The translations under genes were made by a program, and so were the position numbers. Positions 26,409 to 35,492 of a stretch of 64,000 bases of DNA are shown here, piece after piece (within the stretch, counting starts at the first letter, position 1; each line of letters starts with the position of its first letter). The DNA is from Mesorhizobium denitrificans (GTDB lineage Bacteria > Pseudomonadota > Alphaproteobacteria > Rhizobiales > Rhizobiaceae). Where the stretch lies: NCBI RefSeq assembly GCF_003403035.1, contig NZ_QURN01000001.1, positions 248,001 through 312,000 on the forward strand, in the 5' to 3' direction. The notes under the pieces are model-generated. The model saw only the letters and a list, made by a program, of their open reading frames with translations. It made no database searches and was not told where the DNA came from.

Positions 26409-27461
26409 TCAATCCGAAACGATCGGCACGGTGCTCGCTTTCGACCAATGCAGCCTAACCGCATCGTTGATATATGGCTGAATGGATCCGTCGTTTTGGA
26501 CAAGGACCTTCAACTCTAAACCGGAGCAATCGACAAAGTACGTGATGATGTTGCCGGCAAACACCCGGCGCAGGATTGTGCCATGCAGCCTGTTGTCACC
26601 TGCGGGGATTGGGGCGCCGGACGTAGCAATGCGAATGCGCTCGGGCCTGATCGCGCAGCGGGTGCACCCTTTGACGGGTTTTTCGATATTGATTTCCGTA
26701 CCGTTCGCTAACCTGATGCCTCCTTCAATAGCGATACCTTCGCATATATTGGCATCCCCGAGAAAGGTTGCAGCGAAAGCGCTGCCGGGCCTCTCATAGG
26801 TTTCGTCCGGTGGACCCTCCTGAACCAATCGGCCGTCGCGCAGAATGCCGATACGGTCGCTCATCGTCAGCGCTTCTTCCTGGTCATGCGTGACAAATAT
26901 TGTCGTAATGCCGATTTCGCGCTGAATGCGCTTGAGTTCGAACTGCATGTCGACCCTCAACGCCTTGTCGAGTGCCGAGAGCGGTTCGTCCAGCAACAGA
27001 ACCCTTGGCCGGGTAACGAAGGCGCGCGCGAGCGCGACGCGTTGCCTTTGGCCGCCTGAAAGCTGGTGCGGTCGCCTTTCTCCGAGACTGCCGAGTTGAA
27101 CCAGATCGAGCGCGGCCTGAACCTCGGCCGCCATCTTGTGACGTGGCTCGCCGCGTACGGACAAGCCGAAGCCAACATTATCGCGCACGCTCATATTCGG
27201 GAAAAGCGCATAGTTCTGGAACATCATTCCTATGCGTCGCTTTTCGACAGGCACCCGCTCAACGCTATCACCGTCGATGGCGATCTGCCCTTCGTCCGGA
27301 AAATCAAAGCCGGCGATCAGCCGCAGAAGCGTGGTCTTGCCGCTACCTGACGGACCTAGCAGCGCATAAAAGCCGCCGTCGGGAAAATCGATAGACACAT
27401 CGTCGAGCGCCTTGTGCGCACCAAATGATCGCGACACGTTCCGAACGCTAACATGCGCCAT
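26409..27461 (-). CDS. Polyamine-type ABC importer, ATP-binding protein (YegUV-like cluster)
   Basis: PotA/UgpC-type ATPase of 350 residues, last gene of the operon. Walker [10 protein letters not shown], signature [14 protein letters not shown], Walker [12 protein letters not shown] and [13 protein letters not shown] are intact, with a C-terminal TOBE domain. The frame is open upstream to 27731, but the correct start is the ATG at 27461 that overlaps the permease stop (TAATG). It energises the importer encoded by the three genes before it in the operon. Confidence 0.93.
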   Translation of the reverse strand: MAHVSVRNVSRSFGAHKALDDVSIDFPDGGFYALLGPSGSGKTTLLRLIAGFDFPDEGQIAIDGDSVERVPVEKRRIGMMFQNYALFPNMSVRDNVGFGLSVRGEPRHKMAAEVQAALDLVQLGSLGERRPHQLSGGQRQRVALARAFVTRPRVLLLDEPLSALDKALRVDMQFELKRIQREIGITTIFVTHDQEEALTMSDRIGILRDGRLVQEGPPDETYERPGSAFAATFLGDANICEGIAIEGGIRLANGTEINIEKPVKGCTRCAIRPERIRIATSGAPIPAGDNRLHGTILRRVFAGNIITYFVDCSGLELKVLVQNDGSIQPYINDAVRLHWSKASTVPIVSD

Positions 27462-28243
27462 TACCGCTCTCCCCCAAAACTGAAGAACCTCGCGGTGAGC
27501 AGCATCAGCGCCATCGAAATCACGACAATGATCGTCGAGACGGCGTTGATCTCCGGCGTGAATCCCTTGCGGATGGCGGCGTAGATTTCGACAGGTAGCG
27601 TGGCCTGACCCGGCGTTGCCAGGAAATAAGACACCACGAACTGGTCGAAGGAGACCGCGAAGGCGAACAGTGCTCCTGCGATGACACCCGGCATGATCCA
27701 AGGCAGCGTGATACGTCGCGTTACCTGCCATTGATTGGCGCCAAGCGAACGCGCTGCTTCCTCAAGTTGAGGGTCGAACGTCTGTAGGCGCGCGCTGACG
27801 ACAACGATGACGTAGGGCAGCGCAAGCGCAACGTGGCCGAGCAGGATCGCGTGCGGGCCACGGCCGATTCCAACCCAAAAGAAGAAGACCAGCATCGCAG
27901 TGCCGGTGATCAGCCAGGGTATCGCTATTGGCGGAAACAGCAGCACCTGCAATATCCTCTTGCCCGGAAATTCGTTGCGGAACAGCGCGATCGATGCAGC
28001 GGTGCCGAGCGCGGTCGCGATGATCGTGGTTGTTACCGCGATAGTGACGCTGTTCCAGGTGGCCGACATCAACTGCGCATTGGCGAACAATTGCGAATAC
28101 CAGGTCGTCGACCAATCGATGGGAAGTTGGTAGAAGGGCGATCTGTTGAAAGACATCACGCCCATGATGACGAGCGGCAGGTAAAGGAACGCCAGCAAAA
28201 GCCCGAGGAAGCCACGGCCGAGCCATTCGAGCAGGCGCGTCAT
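27461..28243 (-). CDS. Polyamine-type ABC importer, permease (PotC type)
   Basis: 260-residue inner-membrane permease with six predicted helices. The EAA loop EEAARSLGANQWQVTRRITLP (about residues 161-181) fits the spermidine/putrescine family. It overlaps the ATPase start on one side and the other permease by 4 bp on the other. Substrate is probably set by the binding protein at 29.1 kb. Confidence 0.92.
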   Translation of the reverse strand: MTRLLEWLGRGFLGLLLAFLYLPLVIMGVMSFNRSPFYQLPIDWSTTWYSQLFANAQLMSATWNSVTIAVTTTIIATALGTAASIALFRNEFPGKRILQVLLFPPIAIPWLITGTAMLVFFFWVGIGRGPHAILLGHVALALPYVIVVVSARLQTFDPQLEEAARSLGANQWQVTRRITLPWIMPGVIAGALFAFAVSFDQFVVSYFLATPGQATLPVEIYAAIRKGFTPEINAVSTIIVVISMALMLLTARFFSFGGER

Positions 28244-29100
28244 GAAGTAGCCCTCCTTAGCACTGGAGAGGCTAGCGCGAGGACGACGAGCACCACGGCC
28301 AGCAAAATGAATGACAGCGCCGCGCCGAGCGGCCAGTTGAAAACTGCTACGAATTGATCCTCGATTACGGTGCCGTAGAATGTACCCGTGCGGCCACCCA
28401 AAATGCGCGGTTCCATGAACGAGCCAACCACGGGCACGAATATCAACGCCGCTCCCGCTATCACGCCCGGCAGCGCCAGCGGAACGATGATCCGCCGCAG
28501 CGTCTGCCAGCGCGACGCGCCTAGGGACCGCGCGGCTTCGATCAGCGAATCGTCGATTGCCTGCAGTGTCAGGTAGCAGGTCAGAACCATGTACGGCACA
28601 TAGGAGTGGACCAGCCCGATAACGATGGCCGGATAGGAGTACATCAGGTCGATACTGATCTTAAAAGGCAGGATCGCGTTTAAGGTGGTGTCAAGCAGTC
28701 CACCTTCCCGCAGAACCATGGCCCATGAAAATATCCTCACCAAACCGTTGCTCCAGAACGGCAGAATAATGAGCAGGAAGATCGCTTCGCGCATCCGTCC
28801 CTTGAGCAACTTGGCGAGCGCATAGGCTGCCGGAAAACCGATGATCAGACACCAGAACGTGACCTCCGCAGCGAGCCTGAGCGACGACAGCAGCAATCGC
28901 CAATAAATGTCTTCCTGGAAGAATGCGGCGTAGTTCTGCAGCGTGAAGGACCACGGCTTGCCAGTGTTGGGCAAGCCAGTCATGAACGAGAAGAAGATCA
29001 TGGCCGACAGCGGCAGGAAGATTGCGACCGTCAACCAGAGGTAGGCTGGCGCGAGCAACGGCACTGCCCGACCAATCTCGTTGCGCCGCTGACCAGCCAT
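28240..29100 (-). CDS. Polyamine-type ABC importer, permease (PotB type)
   Basis: 286-residue permease with about six membrane helices and the EAA loop IEAARSLGASRWQTLRRIIVP. Forms a heterodimeric channel with the PotC-type partner, whose gene overlaps it by 4 bp. It starts 13 bp after the binding-protein gene ends. Confidence 0.92.
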   Translation of the reverse strand: MAGQRRNEIGRAVPLLAPAYLWLTVAIFLPLSAMIFFSFMTGLPNTGKPWSFTLQNYAAFFQEDIYWRLLLSSLRLAAEVTFWCLIIGFPAAYALAKLLKGRMREAIFLLIILPFWSNGLVRIFSWAMVLREGGLLDTTLNAILPFKISIDLMYSYPAIVIGLVHSYVPYMVLTCYLTLQAIDDSLIEAARSLGASRWQTLRRIIVPLALPGVIAGAALIFVPVVGSFMEPRILGGRTGTFYGTVIEDQFVAVFNWPLGAALSFILLAVVLVVLALASPVLRRATS

Positions 29101-29113
29101 ATCTCCGTTCCGC

Positions 29114-30163
29114 CTATTTCACATTAACCTTCAGTTCCTGCCAGGCCTTCAGGTAGGCCTCTCGCTGAGCATCTGTGATAGGCGCCTGAAACTGAATCCT
29201 CTTCGCCACCTCGGGATCACCCATCACCTTGCGATTGAAAGAATCCTCCGGGAGGGCGGCCACGGCCTTGGTGTTAGCCGAGACGGGCGCTCCGACCTTT
29301 GTCACCCATTCGGTATAGAAACTTGGTTCGATCATGAAGTTGATGAAGGCTTCCGCGCCGGCAACGTTTTTCGCTCCGACGGGGATCGACCAGGCGTCTA
29401 GCCATGCGACCGCTCCTTCCTGTGGAATTACCAGCGAAACCGGCAATTTGAATTGCGTCTTTGCACGATCGGCCGAGCCGCTCCAATAGGTGCCTACATC
29501 GATCTGGTTCGACGCAATCAACTGGTTGAAGTCATTCTCAGCGCTCCAGAATGTCTTGATCTGGGGCATCAGGCTGGTGAGTTTCGCCTTAACCGTATCT
29601 AGATCTTTAATGTCGTTGATATTTTGCCCGGTCGCGATAGCCCCGAACTGGATTGCCTCGACGGCGTCGTCACGGATGACCACGCGACCCTTGTGCTTGA
29701 CATCCCACATGACGTTGATGCTGGTCGGCGGTGTATCGAACGACTTGTCATTTATTGCCAGCGCCGTCAGACCCCAGACCCATGGCACGCCATAGACCTT
29801 TCCGTCCTTGACCAACATTGGCGACTGCGCCTTTTCGGCGCTGATGTCGCCATAATTGGCGATCTTCGACGTATCGATTGGCTGGATCAGGTTTTCAGCG
29901 GTCGCCTGATCGTTGAAAGCCGCATTGATCATGACGACGTCATAGAGGCCGGGATTAGTCCTGATTTTGGTCAGCATCTCCTGTTCAGAGTTGAAGAAAT
30001 CATTGATGACCTTGTTGCCGGTCGCCTTCTCAAAAGCTTCGACGGCCCATGGCTCGTCTGCGCCGTAGCCCTTCCAGTTGAGCACATGCAGGTCTGCGGC
30101 ATGGGCGCCAAATGCGGATGCAAGGATTGTCGATGCAGCGAATATCAGTCTAAGCCTGTTCAT
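29114..30163 (-). CDS. Polyamine-type ABC importer, periplasmic binding protein
   Basis: PotD-like extracellular solute-binding protein of 349 residues. The ATG at 30163 is fixed by a GGGAAG ribosome site and is followed by a Sec signal peptide (cleavage near AFGAHAAD, residue 23). The mature start LHVLNWKGYGADEPWAVEAFEKATG is typical of the spermidine/putrescine class. The operon context (kinase, ADP-ribosylglycohydrolase fold, GntR) differs from ordinary polyamine systems and points to another, perhaps cationic nucleoside-like, ligand. This is an inference. Confidence 0.9.
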   Translation of the reverse strand: MNRLRLIFAASTILASAFGAHAADLHVLNWKGYGADEPWAVEAFEKATGNKVINDFFNSEQEMLTKIRTNPGLYDVVMINAAFNDQATAENLIQPIDTSKIANYGDISAEKAQSPMLVKDGKVYGVPWVWGLTALAINDKSFDTPPTSINVMWDVKHKGRVVIRDDAVEAIQFGAIATGQNINDIKDLDTVKAKLTSLMPQIKTFWSAENDFNQLIASNQIDVGTYWSGSADRAKTQFKLPVSLVIPQEGAVAWLDAWSIPVGAKNVAGAEAFINFMIEPSFYTEWVTKVGAPVSANTKAVAALPEDSFNRKVMGDPEVAKRIQFQAPITDAQREAYLKAWQELKVNVK

Positions 30164-30183
30164 GTGACTTCCCTTCATATGGT

Positions 30184-31128
30184 TCAGCTTGCGTTGCATA
30201 TTGGCTGTGCGTGTACCGCCATGAATTCGCGAGTCTCAGCATCCGTCGGTGCGGTCGAACCTCCATGTCGCGTGACCGCAATCGCCGCTGCCGCATTGGC
30301 GTAGCGCGCCGATTGGAATGCGTCATAGCCGGCGGCGAGCGACGCGATGAATGCGCCGATATGGGTGTCGCCCGCACCATTTGTGTCGACCGCTTCTACT
30401 GCAATGCCAGCTATATGACGTTCGCGACCGTTCCGCAGGCTTACAAGGCAACCTTCGGCGCCCGCGCGTATAACGACTCCCTCAGCTCGGGGGCAATGTT
30501 GCTCCAGCAATGCGCGAGCGGTATCTTGCGCTTCGCCGGCAATGAAGCCTGCCTCGCCAACATTGCAACTCAGCCACCGGCACTGGCGTAGCACGCGGGC
30601 GAGCAAGTCTGGCGCTATCTCGCCTACGACAGGTGTTGGATCGAAAACCAGCGGACGGTCCTTCGCCAGACGTTCAATCGTTGCGGCGACCGATGCTGCA
30701 CTATTGGGATAGCTCAGCGTATAGCCCGAGGCGAACAGCCAGTCGCCTTCGCCCGCCTCTATGTCCTCGTCGTTGATCGGTCGGCTTTCTGCGCCGGGCC
30801 ACGAAATGAAGGTGCGCTCCGCGTCATCCGTGACCAGCACCGTGCATACGCCGCTGTCCATCACGGGGTTAGCCGCAGTCAGCACGTCGACGCCTTCTTG
30901 CGCCATCGCGGTGCGCAGGATGTCGCCATTTGGGCCTGTGCCATGCTGTCCCGCGAAGGCTACAGGCAAGCCTGCGCGTATCGCTGCAACCATCAAATTG
31001 AACCCGCCGCCGGGCAGTACCTGATAATCGCTCGCCGTCACCTCCGTTCCGTGCTGAGGTAAGGCGGCGATACGGTAGACATAGTCCACCACCGCGCTGC
31101 CGATATGGAGGAGGCGCGTGCTGCTCAT
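30184..31128 (-). CDS. PfkB/ribokinase family sugar or nucleoside kinase (YegV-like)
   Basis: Cytosolic kinase of 314 residues. The C-terminal signature VDTNGAGDTHIGAFIASLAAG, with the catalytic base Asp in GAGD, and the N-terminal glycine-rich segment LPGGGFNLMVAA mark a complete PfkB enzyme. It starts on the ATGA overlap with the ADP-ribosylglycohydrolase-fold gene and is followed 20 bp later by the importer binding protein. Together with GntR and the hydrolase it matches the E. coli yegU-yegV-yegW gene set. Substrate likely a sugar or nucleoside released or imported by the system. Confidence 0.9.
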   Translation of the reverse strand: MSSTRLLHIGSAVVDYVYRIAALPQHGTEVTASDYQVLPGGGFNLMVAAIRAGLPVAFAGQHGTGPNGDILRTAMAQEGVDVLTAANPVMDSGVCTVLVTDDAERTFISWPGAESRPINDEDIEAGEGDWLFASGYTLSYPNSAASVAATIERLAKDRPLVFDPTPVVGEIAPDLLARVLRQCRWLSCNVGEAGFIAGEAQDTARALLEQHCPRAEGVVIRAGAEGCLVSLRNGRERHIAGIAVEAVDTNGAGDTHIGAFIASLAAGYDAFQSARYANAAAAIAVTRHGGSTAPTDAETREFMAVHAQPICNAS

Positions 31129-32138
31129 GTCGCCTCGCTGGCGAGACGCAGGTCGACAAGCGCTTCGGCAATGCGATCGACCTTGTTCAGATCAATCCCG
31201 CGCAGTTCCTTTATCCGGTCGGCAGGCAAGCCGGCGATGCCGCTGCACGCGCCCGCCATCCCGGTTGCTATTGCGCCGATTGTGTCTGTATCGCCGCCGA
31301 TGTTAGCGCTGATGACCGCCGCGCGCCAAGGTTGCGCTTTGGCCACTTCGAGAACGGCGAATGCAGCAGGAATCGATTGTGTGCTTTCCACTCCCGTTCC
31401 GATTGTAGAAGCGATGCAGGAAATGGCCGAAGCCTCGTCCTTTTCACGCACAAGAGACAACGCGTCGACGATAATCGCCGCGACATCGACAGCCGGGCTC
31501 GGTCCTTGTGCCAGCGACGCAGCGTCGATCCCGATTTCAATTGCCTCGCGCCAGCTGCGCCCCTCCATTCCGCTGCTGATTGCCGCTGCAACGGCGGAAG
31601 CGGTGGCGATGGCAACCGGCGCGCCATGCGTCGCTGCGCTCGCTTCTGCGACCTTGGCGACCAGTCGGGACAGCGGGTGAAGCGGTACGGCGATGCCAAC
31701 CGGGCCGATACGCATCGCCGCACCATTGGTGTCGCCCTCGCGACCTGCCAAAATTGGATCCACACCGGCATTGATGCTATCGATAGCACGCTTGGTTGAC
31801 GGGCCGAGCAAATCATAGCCACCGCGCGCCTTGACGTCGCTTTCCCACCGCACGAGCGCGGCGACCCAGCGCTGCTGATCAAACGACCCGTTCGAGCCAA
31901 CCAGAACCTCAGCCAGCAAAAGTGCCTGCTCTGTGTCGTCAGTGATGGTGCCAGCGGCCAACCCCTTTGAGACGCTGTGATCTGGGGTTGGAGCCACGAA
32001 GCCATCAACATAACCGTAGGCACGGCGGATTTCTTCAACGCTGAACAATTGCGTCGGCATACCCAGCGCGTCACCAACAGCACCACCCAACAACGCGCCC
32101 TTGGCGCGATCGATGAGTAGGTGGCGCGGGATCATCAT
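31125..32138 (-). CDS. ADP-ribosylglycohydrolase fold enzyme (YegU-like)
   Basis: 337-residue cytosolic hydrolase of the DraG/ADP-ribosylglycohydrolase family, which cleaves N- or O-glycosidic bonds to ribose using two metal ions. Motifs are complete: GALLGGAVGDALGMP (residues 14-28), the metal-binding TITDDTEQALLLAE (64-77; T66, D67, D68) and GGDTDTIGAIATGMAG (281-296; D283, D285). It lies 3 bp after the GntR gene and overlaps the kinase by 4 bp. The pairing with a PfkB kinase and an importer suggests a catabolic nucleosidase-like role rather than reversal of protein ADP-ribosylation. Confidence 0.9.
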   Translation of the reverse strand: MMIPRHLLIDRAKGALLGGAVGDALGMPTQLFSVEEIRRAYGYVDGFVAPTPDHSVSKGLAAGTITDDTEQALLLAEVLVGSNGSFDQQRWVAALVRWESDVKARGGYDLLGPSTKRAIDSINAGVDPILAGREGDTNGAAMRIGPVGIAVPLHPLSRLVAKVAEASAATHGAPVAIATASAVAAAISSGMEGRSWREAIEIGIDAASLAQGPSPAVDVAAIIVDALSLVREKDEASAISCIASTIGTGVESTQSIPAAFAVLEVAKAQPWRAAVISANIGGDTDTIGAIATGMAGACSGIAGLPADRIKELRGIDLNKVDRIAEALVDLRLASEAT

Positions 32139-32141
32139 TGC

Positions 32142-32861
32142 TCAGAATTCCAATCGCAGCGCGAAATGCGCCGGATTGAGCAGGCTGGTGACATATTCGA
32201 TTACCCGTCCGTTAGCCTGCCGCACGAGGCGTCGCGTCTTGAGGAACGGTGCGCCGGGTTGCGTTGACAACAGAGCCGCGTCCTCGTCCGAGAGACATTC
32301 CAGCTCGGCCCATTCTTCCCCTTTGGCGGGCACGAGACCACGCGCGAAAAGAGACTTGCTGAGGGAACCGTCGCGCAACCCTGTCTTTGGCAGATCGGCA
32401 ACGCTCTCGACTAGCGGCAACCTGCTTCGCTCAAGCGAGACGCCATGACCGTCCACGGTGGCTATGCGCACGCGGTCAAGCGCGACAAATTCGACACAGG
32501 CCAGGTCAAGCCTGCGCGCCAAATCTTCATCCTCGACGATGTCGAAACGCAGGATACGCGTTTCCAACTTCGCTCCGGCTTTCGACAGCGCCTTGGCCCA
32601 ACCCAGTGCGTCATCCATCCGGCGACCATCATATGTCACGAATGAACCGATCCCGACGCGGGTAGTGATAAGGCCGCGCCCGGAGAGTTTTTCCAATCCT
32701 TTGCGGATTGTCGCGCGGCTGACCGAGAAGCGATGTACCAGCTCGTTCTCGCTCTGTAGCCGATCGCCGTAGGCGAGCCGACCACTGCGGATTTCTTCTT
32801 CAAGAACCGTCGCGATCTGACGTGGTTTCGCCATTCCAGGAGGTACAGTGGTACGTCGCAT
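32142..32861 (-). CDS. GntR family regulator, HutC subfamily (YegW-like)
   Basis: 239-residue repressor with an N-terminal GntR winged helix (RLQSENELVHRFSVSRATIRKGLEKL, shown by its ends at about residues 34-59) and a C-terminal UTRA ligand-binding domain ending VIEYVTSLLNPAHFALRLEF. First gene of the operon for the hydrolase, kinase and importer. AGGAG before the ATG at 32861 supports this start over an internal ATG at 32834. Direct repeats just upstream are the likely operator, so it probably represses its own operon until a ligand derived from the substrate binds. Confidence 0.9.
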   Translation of the reverse strand: MRRTTVPPGMAKPRQIATVLEEEIRSGRLAYGDRLQSENELVHRFSVSRATIRKGLEKLSGRGLITTRVGIGSFVTYDGRRMDDALGWAKALSKAGAKLETRILRFDIVEDEDLARRLDLACVEFVALDRVRIATVDGHGVSLERSRLPLVESVADLPKTGLRDGSLSKSLFARGLVPAKGEEWAELECLSDEDAALLSTQPGAPFLKTRRLVRQANGRVIEYVTSLLNPAHFALRLEF

Positions 32862-32876
32862 TGTCCACTCCTATAC

Positions 32877-32895
32877 CTGTCTAATCCTGTCTAAT
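32877..32895 (-). promoter_or_regulatory. Direct-repeat operator candidate for the GntR regulator
   Basis: Two copies of CTGTCTAAT (plus strand, 32877-32885 and 32887-32895) with a 10-bp period, that is one helical turn, 16-34 bp before the GntR start. The GTCTA unit resembles half-sites of HutC-type operators. Position within or next to the promoter suits autorepression. Confidence 0.5.
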
Positions 32896-33004
32896 ATTTG
32901 GCTGATGTCAAGTCCATCAGGGCGATGCGTGTCAATCATGGCCCAGAATACCGTCGATCACTCCGGTGAGGCCGCGCCCGCCTGATTTTGCCTTGTACGG
33001 TCGG

Positions 33005-33778
33005 CTAGACCACGGTTTCTCCGCCATCCACCACGAGTGTCTGGCCGGTCATGTACGATGAGCGATCGGAGACAAGGAATAAGATCGGTTCCGCGATCTC
33101 GGAGACGTTGGCCCAGCGGCCTAGCGGGACTTTGCTCGCGATGTAGGTTTCGATAGCGCTGCGACCGCCCATCTGGCCGATGAAGGGTTCGTTGAATGGC
33201 GTGTCGACCCAACCCGGACAAAGTGCGTTAACGCGCACGCCGTAACGGGCGAAATCGCCAGCCATCTGCCGCGTCATCGCGATGACCGCGTGCTTGGTGG
33301 TCGTATAGGCTATCATTTCACGATCATAAAGGACGCCAGAGCTGGATGAGGTGTTCAAGATGACGCCACGTCCGGCTTTGCGCATGAGTGGCATGACGAA
33401 GCGCGCCGCCATAAAATGTGCGCGTACGTTGAGGCTCCAGGAACGGTCGAACCCCGCGATATCAACCTGCTCCAGATCGCCCGCCACTTGCGCCCCGGCA
33501 TGGTTGTGCAAGATGTCGATGCGGCCATGGCGTGCAGCGACAGACGCGACGCCATCCCTAAGCGCAACGTCGTCTGTGACGTCGAACGTGAGCGCCTCAG
33601 CGCTGCCGCCGTCCTGCCGAATACGCGCTGCAGCCTGCTCGGCTCGTGCGGCCTCTCGGTCGACGAGCACGACGTGTGCGCCCTCGCGCGCCATAATCGC
33701 GGCGCCTGCCTCGCCGATGCCGGATCCGGCTCCTGTGATAATGGCGATTCGGTCCTTGAGAATCATGGGTGCCTGCAC
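33005..33778 (-). CDS. SDR family oxidoreductase
   Basis: Short-chain dehydrogenase of 257 residues with cofactor motif TGAGSGIGEAG (about residues 15-25), NHAG (about 92), and catalytic Y-x-x-x-K in YTTTKHA. The C-terminal WANVSEIAEPILFLVSDRSSYMTG is typical of the classical subfamily. It starts right after the PotC-type permease gene (overlap-like spacing), so it is the last gene of the 33.0-37.8 kb operon. It probably oxidises an alcohol in the imported compound; the substrate is unknown. Confidence 0.9.
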   Translation of the reverse strand: MQAPMILKDRIAIITGAGSGIGEAGAAIMAREGAHVVLVDREAARAEQAAARIRQDGGSAEALTFDVTDDVALRDGVASVAARHGRIDILHNHAGAQVAGDLEQVDIAGFDRSWSLNVRAHFMAARFVMPLMRKAGRGVILNTSSSSGVLYDREMIAYTTTKHAVIAMTRQMAGDFARYGVRVNALCPGWVDTPFNEPFIGQMGGRSAIETYIASKVPLGRWANVSEIAEPILFLVSDRSSYMTGQTLVVDGGETVV

Positions 33779-33779
33779 G

Positions 33780-34592
33780 TTAGTCAGCCGTTTTCTTGTC
33801 GCGCATCAGGAAGCGCGCGATGACGATCATCACGATGGACGCCGCCAGAACCATAGTCGCGACGGCATTGATCTCTGGGGTGACGCCGCGCCGGATTGAG
33901 GCGAAGATGTACATCGGCAGCGTGTTATTCGATCCGGCAACAAAGAACGCGATAATGAAATCATCGAAGGAGAAGGTGAAGGCCAACAGGAAGCCGGCCA
34001 GGATTGACGGTCTGATCTGCGGTAGCACGATCCGACGAAAGGTAGTCAGCGGAGTCGCATAGAGGTCGTTTGAGGCCTCAACGATGTCGCGTCCCAGACT
34101 GGCGATACGCGCTTTTACGATCATTGCGACCAGCGACATTGTGAACATGCCGTGAGCGGCGATGATCGAGCCATAGCCGAGGCCGAGTTGCGGCGGTGCC
34201 TGGCCGGGCCACAACGCCGCGAGCGCAGGGTTCAGCACGGAAAACACCTGAACCAGCGCCACCAGTGTTGAAATCCCGATGACCACGCCGGGCACCACGA
34301 TGGCGGCTGCGAATAACCCGTCGAACACCGCGCGCGTGCGACCGCCGACGCGCTCCAGGCCAATCGCCGCCATGGTGCCAAAGACCGCGGCGAGTGTAGC
34401 GCTGACGAAAGCAACGATGAGGCTGGTCTGCAGCGCTTCCATCAGGAAGGTGTTGGACAAAGCCCTACCGTACCACTGCGTCGAGAAGCCGACGAACTCG
34501 CTGGCACTGCGGCCCGAATTGAACGAGAACAGCACGACCAGCGCGATCGGCGCATAAAGGAACAGATAGACGGCGGTGGCGAAGGCGCGCAT
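33780..34592 (-). CDS. Polyamine-type ABC importer, permease (PotC type), second system
   Basis: 270-residue permease with about six membrane helices and EAA loop VEASNDLYATPLTTFRRIVLP, in which the usual Ala-Ala is replaced by Ala-Ser. Its start shares a base with the stop of the PotB-type gene, showing tight coupling. Part of the four-gene importer next to a LuxR regulator. Confidence 0.92.
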   Translation of the reverse strand: MRAFATAVYLFLYAPIALVVLFSFNSGRSASEFVGFSTQWYGRALSNTFLMEALQTSLIVAFVSATLAAVFGTMAAIGLERVGGRTRAVFDGLFAAAIVVPGVVIGISTLVALVQVFSVLNPALAALWPGQAPPQLGLGYGSIIAAHGMFTMSLVAMIVKARIASLGRDIVEASNDLYATPLTTFRRIVLPQIRPSILAGFLLAFTFSFDDFIIAFFVAGSNNTLPMYIFASIRRGVTPEINAVATMVLAASIVMIVIARFLMRDKKTAD

Positions 34593-35458
34593 CAGACGAG
34601 GTCTATCTGCCGCGTGCCGGCGAAGCGCCAGGCGATGCGCATTGAGATGAGCAGCACCGCCACCACGACGATCACGAGGGTGACGGCGATAGCCGAGCCG
34701 AGCGGCCAGTTGCGCGATTGCAGGAACAGGTCGACCAGCGCGTTGCCGATGAAGAAGACCTTACCGCCGCCCAGCAATTGCGGGATCAGATATTCGCCGA
34801 GCAGCAAGATAGTGACAAGCGCCACGCCGGTCATCACGCCCGGCAGTGATAGCGGAAGCGTAATGTTGAAGAAGGTGGAGATCGGCTTCGCGCCGAGATC
34901 AGCCGAGGCTTCCAGCAACCGGCGGTCGAGCTTTTCGAGACTGACGAAGATTGGCAGGATCATAAGCGGCAGATAGCCGTAGACGATGCCGAGCAACACT
35001 GCGCCGGGCGTGTTGATCAGGCGCACGTTCTCGATGCCGATCAATTCCAGCACATGAGGGATGCCGCGCGCCCCGAGCAGGTACATCCAGGAATAGGTGC
35101 GCACCAGCATGCTGGTCCAGAACGGCACCACGACAAGGGAGACAAGCAGGAGCCGGCGCCTTGGGTCGACTTTTACCGCCAGATAATAGGCGAGCGGGTA
35201 GGCGATCAGCAGGCAGGCGATGGCCCCGATGGGCGCGAGCGTAAGCGTGTTTACGAACGCGGCGGCGCGCGCGCCGAGATTGGCAAACTGATCGAAGGTG
35301 AAGGCCGGTTGGTAACCACCGGCCGGTGCGCGCTCGCCGACCGAAAATACGAGGATGGCGAAGAAGGGCAAGACCATGAATACGAAAAGCCAGATGGCGG
35401 CCGGCCCAATCAGGGCTGCCGTCACCATGGTCTTTTTCGCTTTAGGGGTCAGCTCCAT
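34592..35458 (-). CDS. Polyamine-type ABC importer, permease (PotB type), second system
   Basis: 288-residue permease with about six membrane helices and EAA loop LEASADLGAKPISTFFNITLPLS region typical of PotB. The segment LLGEYLIPQLLGGGKVFFIGN near the C-terminus is the standard PotB signature. It lies between the binding protein and the PotC-type gene. Confidence 0.92.
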   Translation of the reverse strand: MELTPKAKKTMVTAALIGPAAIWLFVFMVLPFFAILVFSVGERAPAGGYQPAFTFDQFANLGARAAAFVNTLTLAPIGAIACLLIAYPLAYYLAVKVDPRRRLLLVSLVVVPFWTSMLVRTYSWMYLLGARGIPHVLELIGIENVRLINTPGAVLLGIVYGYLPLMILPIFVSLEKLDRRLLEASADLGAKPISTFFNITLPLSLPGVMTGVALVTILLLGEYLIPQLLGGGKVFFIGNALVDLFLQSRNWPLGSAIAVTLVIVVVAVLLISMRIAWRFAGTRQIDLV

Positions 35459-35492
35459 CGAATTTCGCCAAACGCCTTCATTTCAGTTGGGC

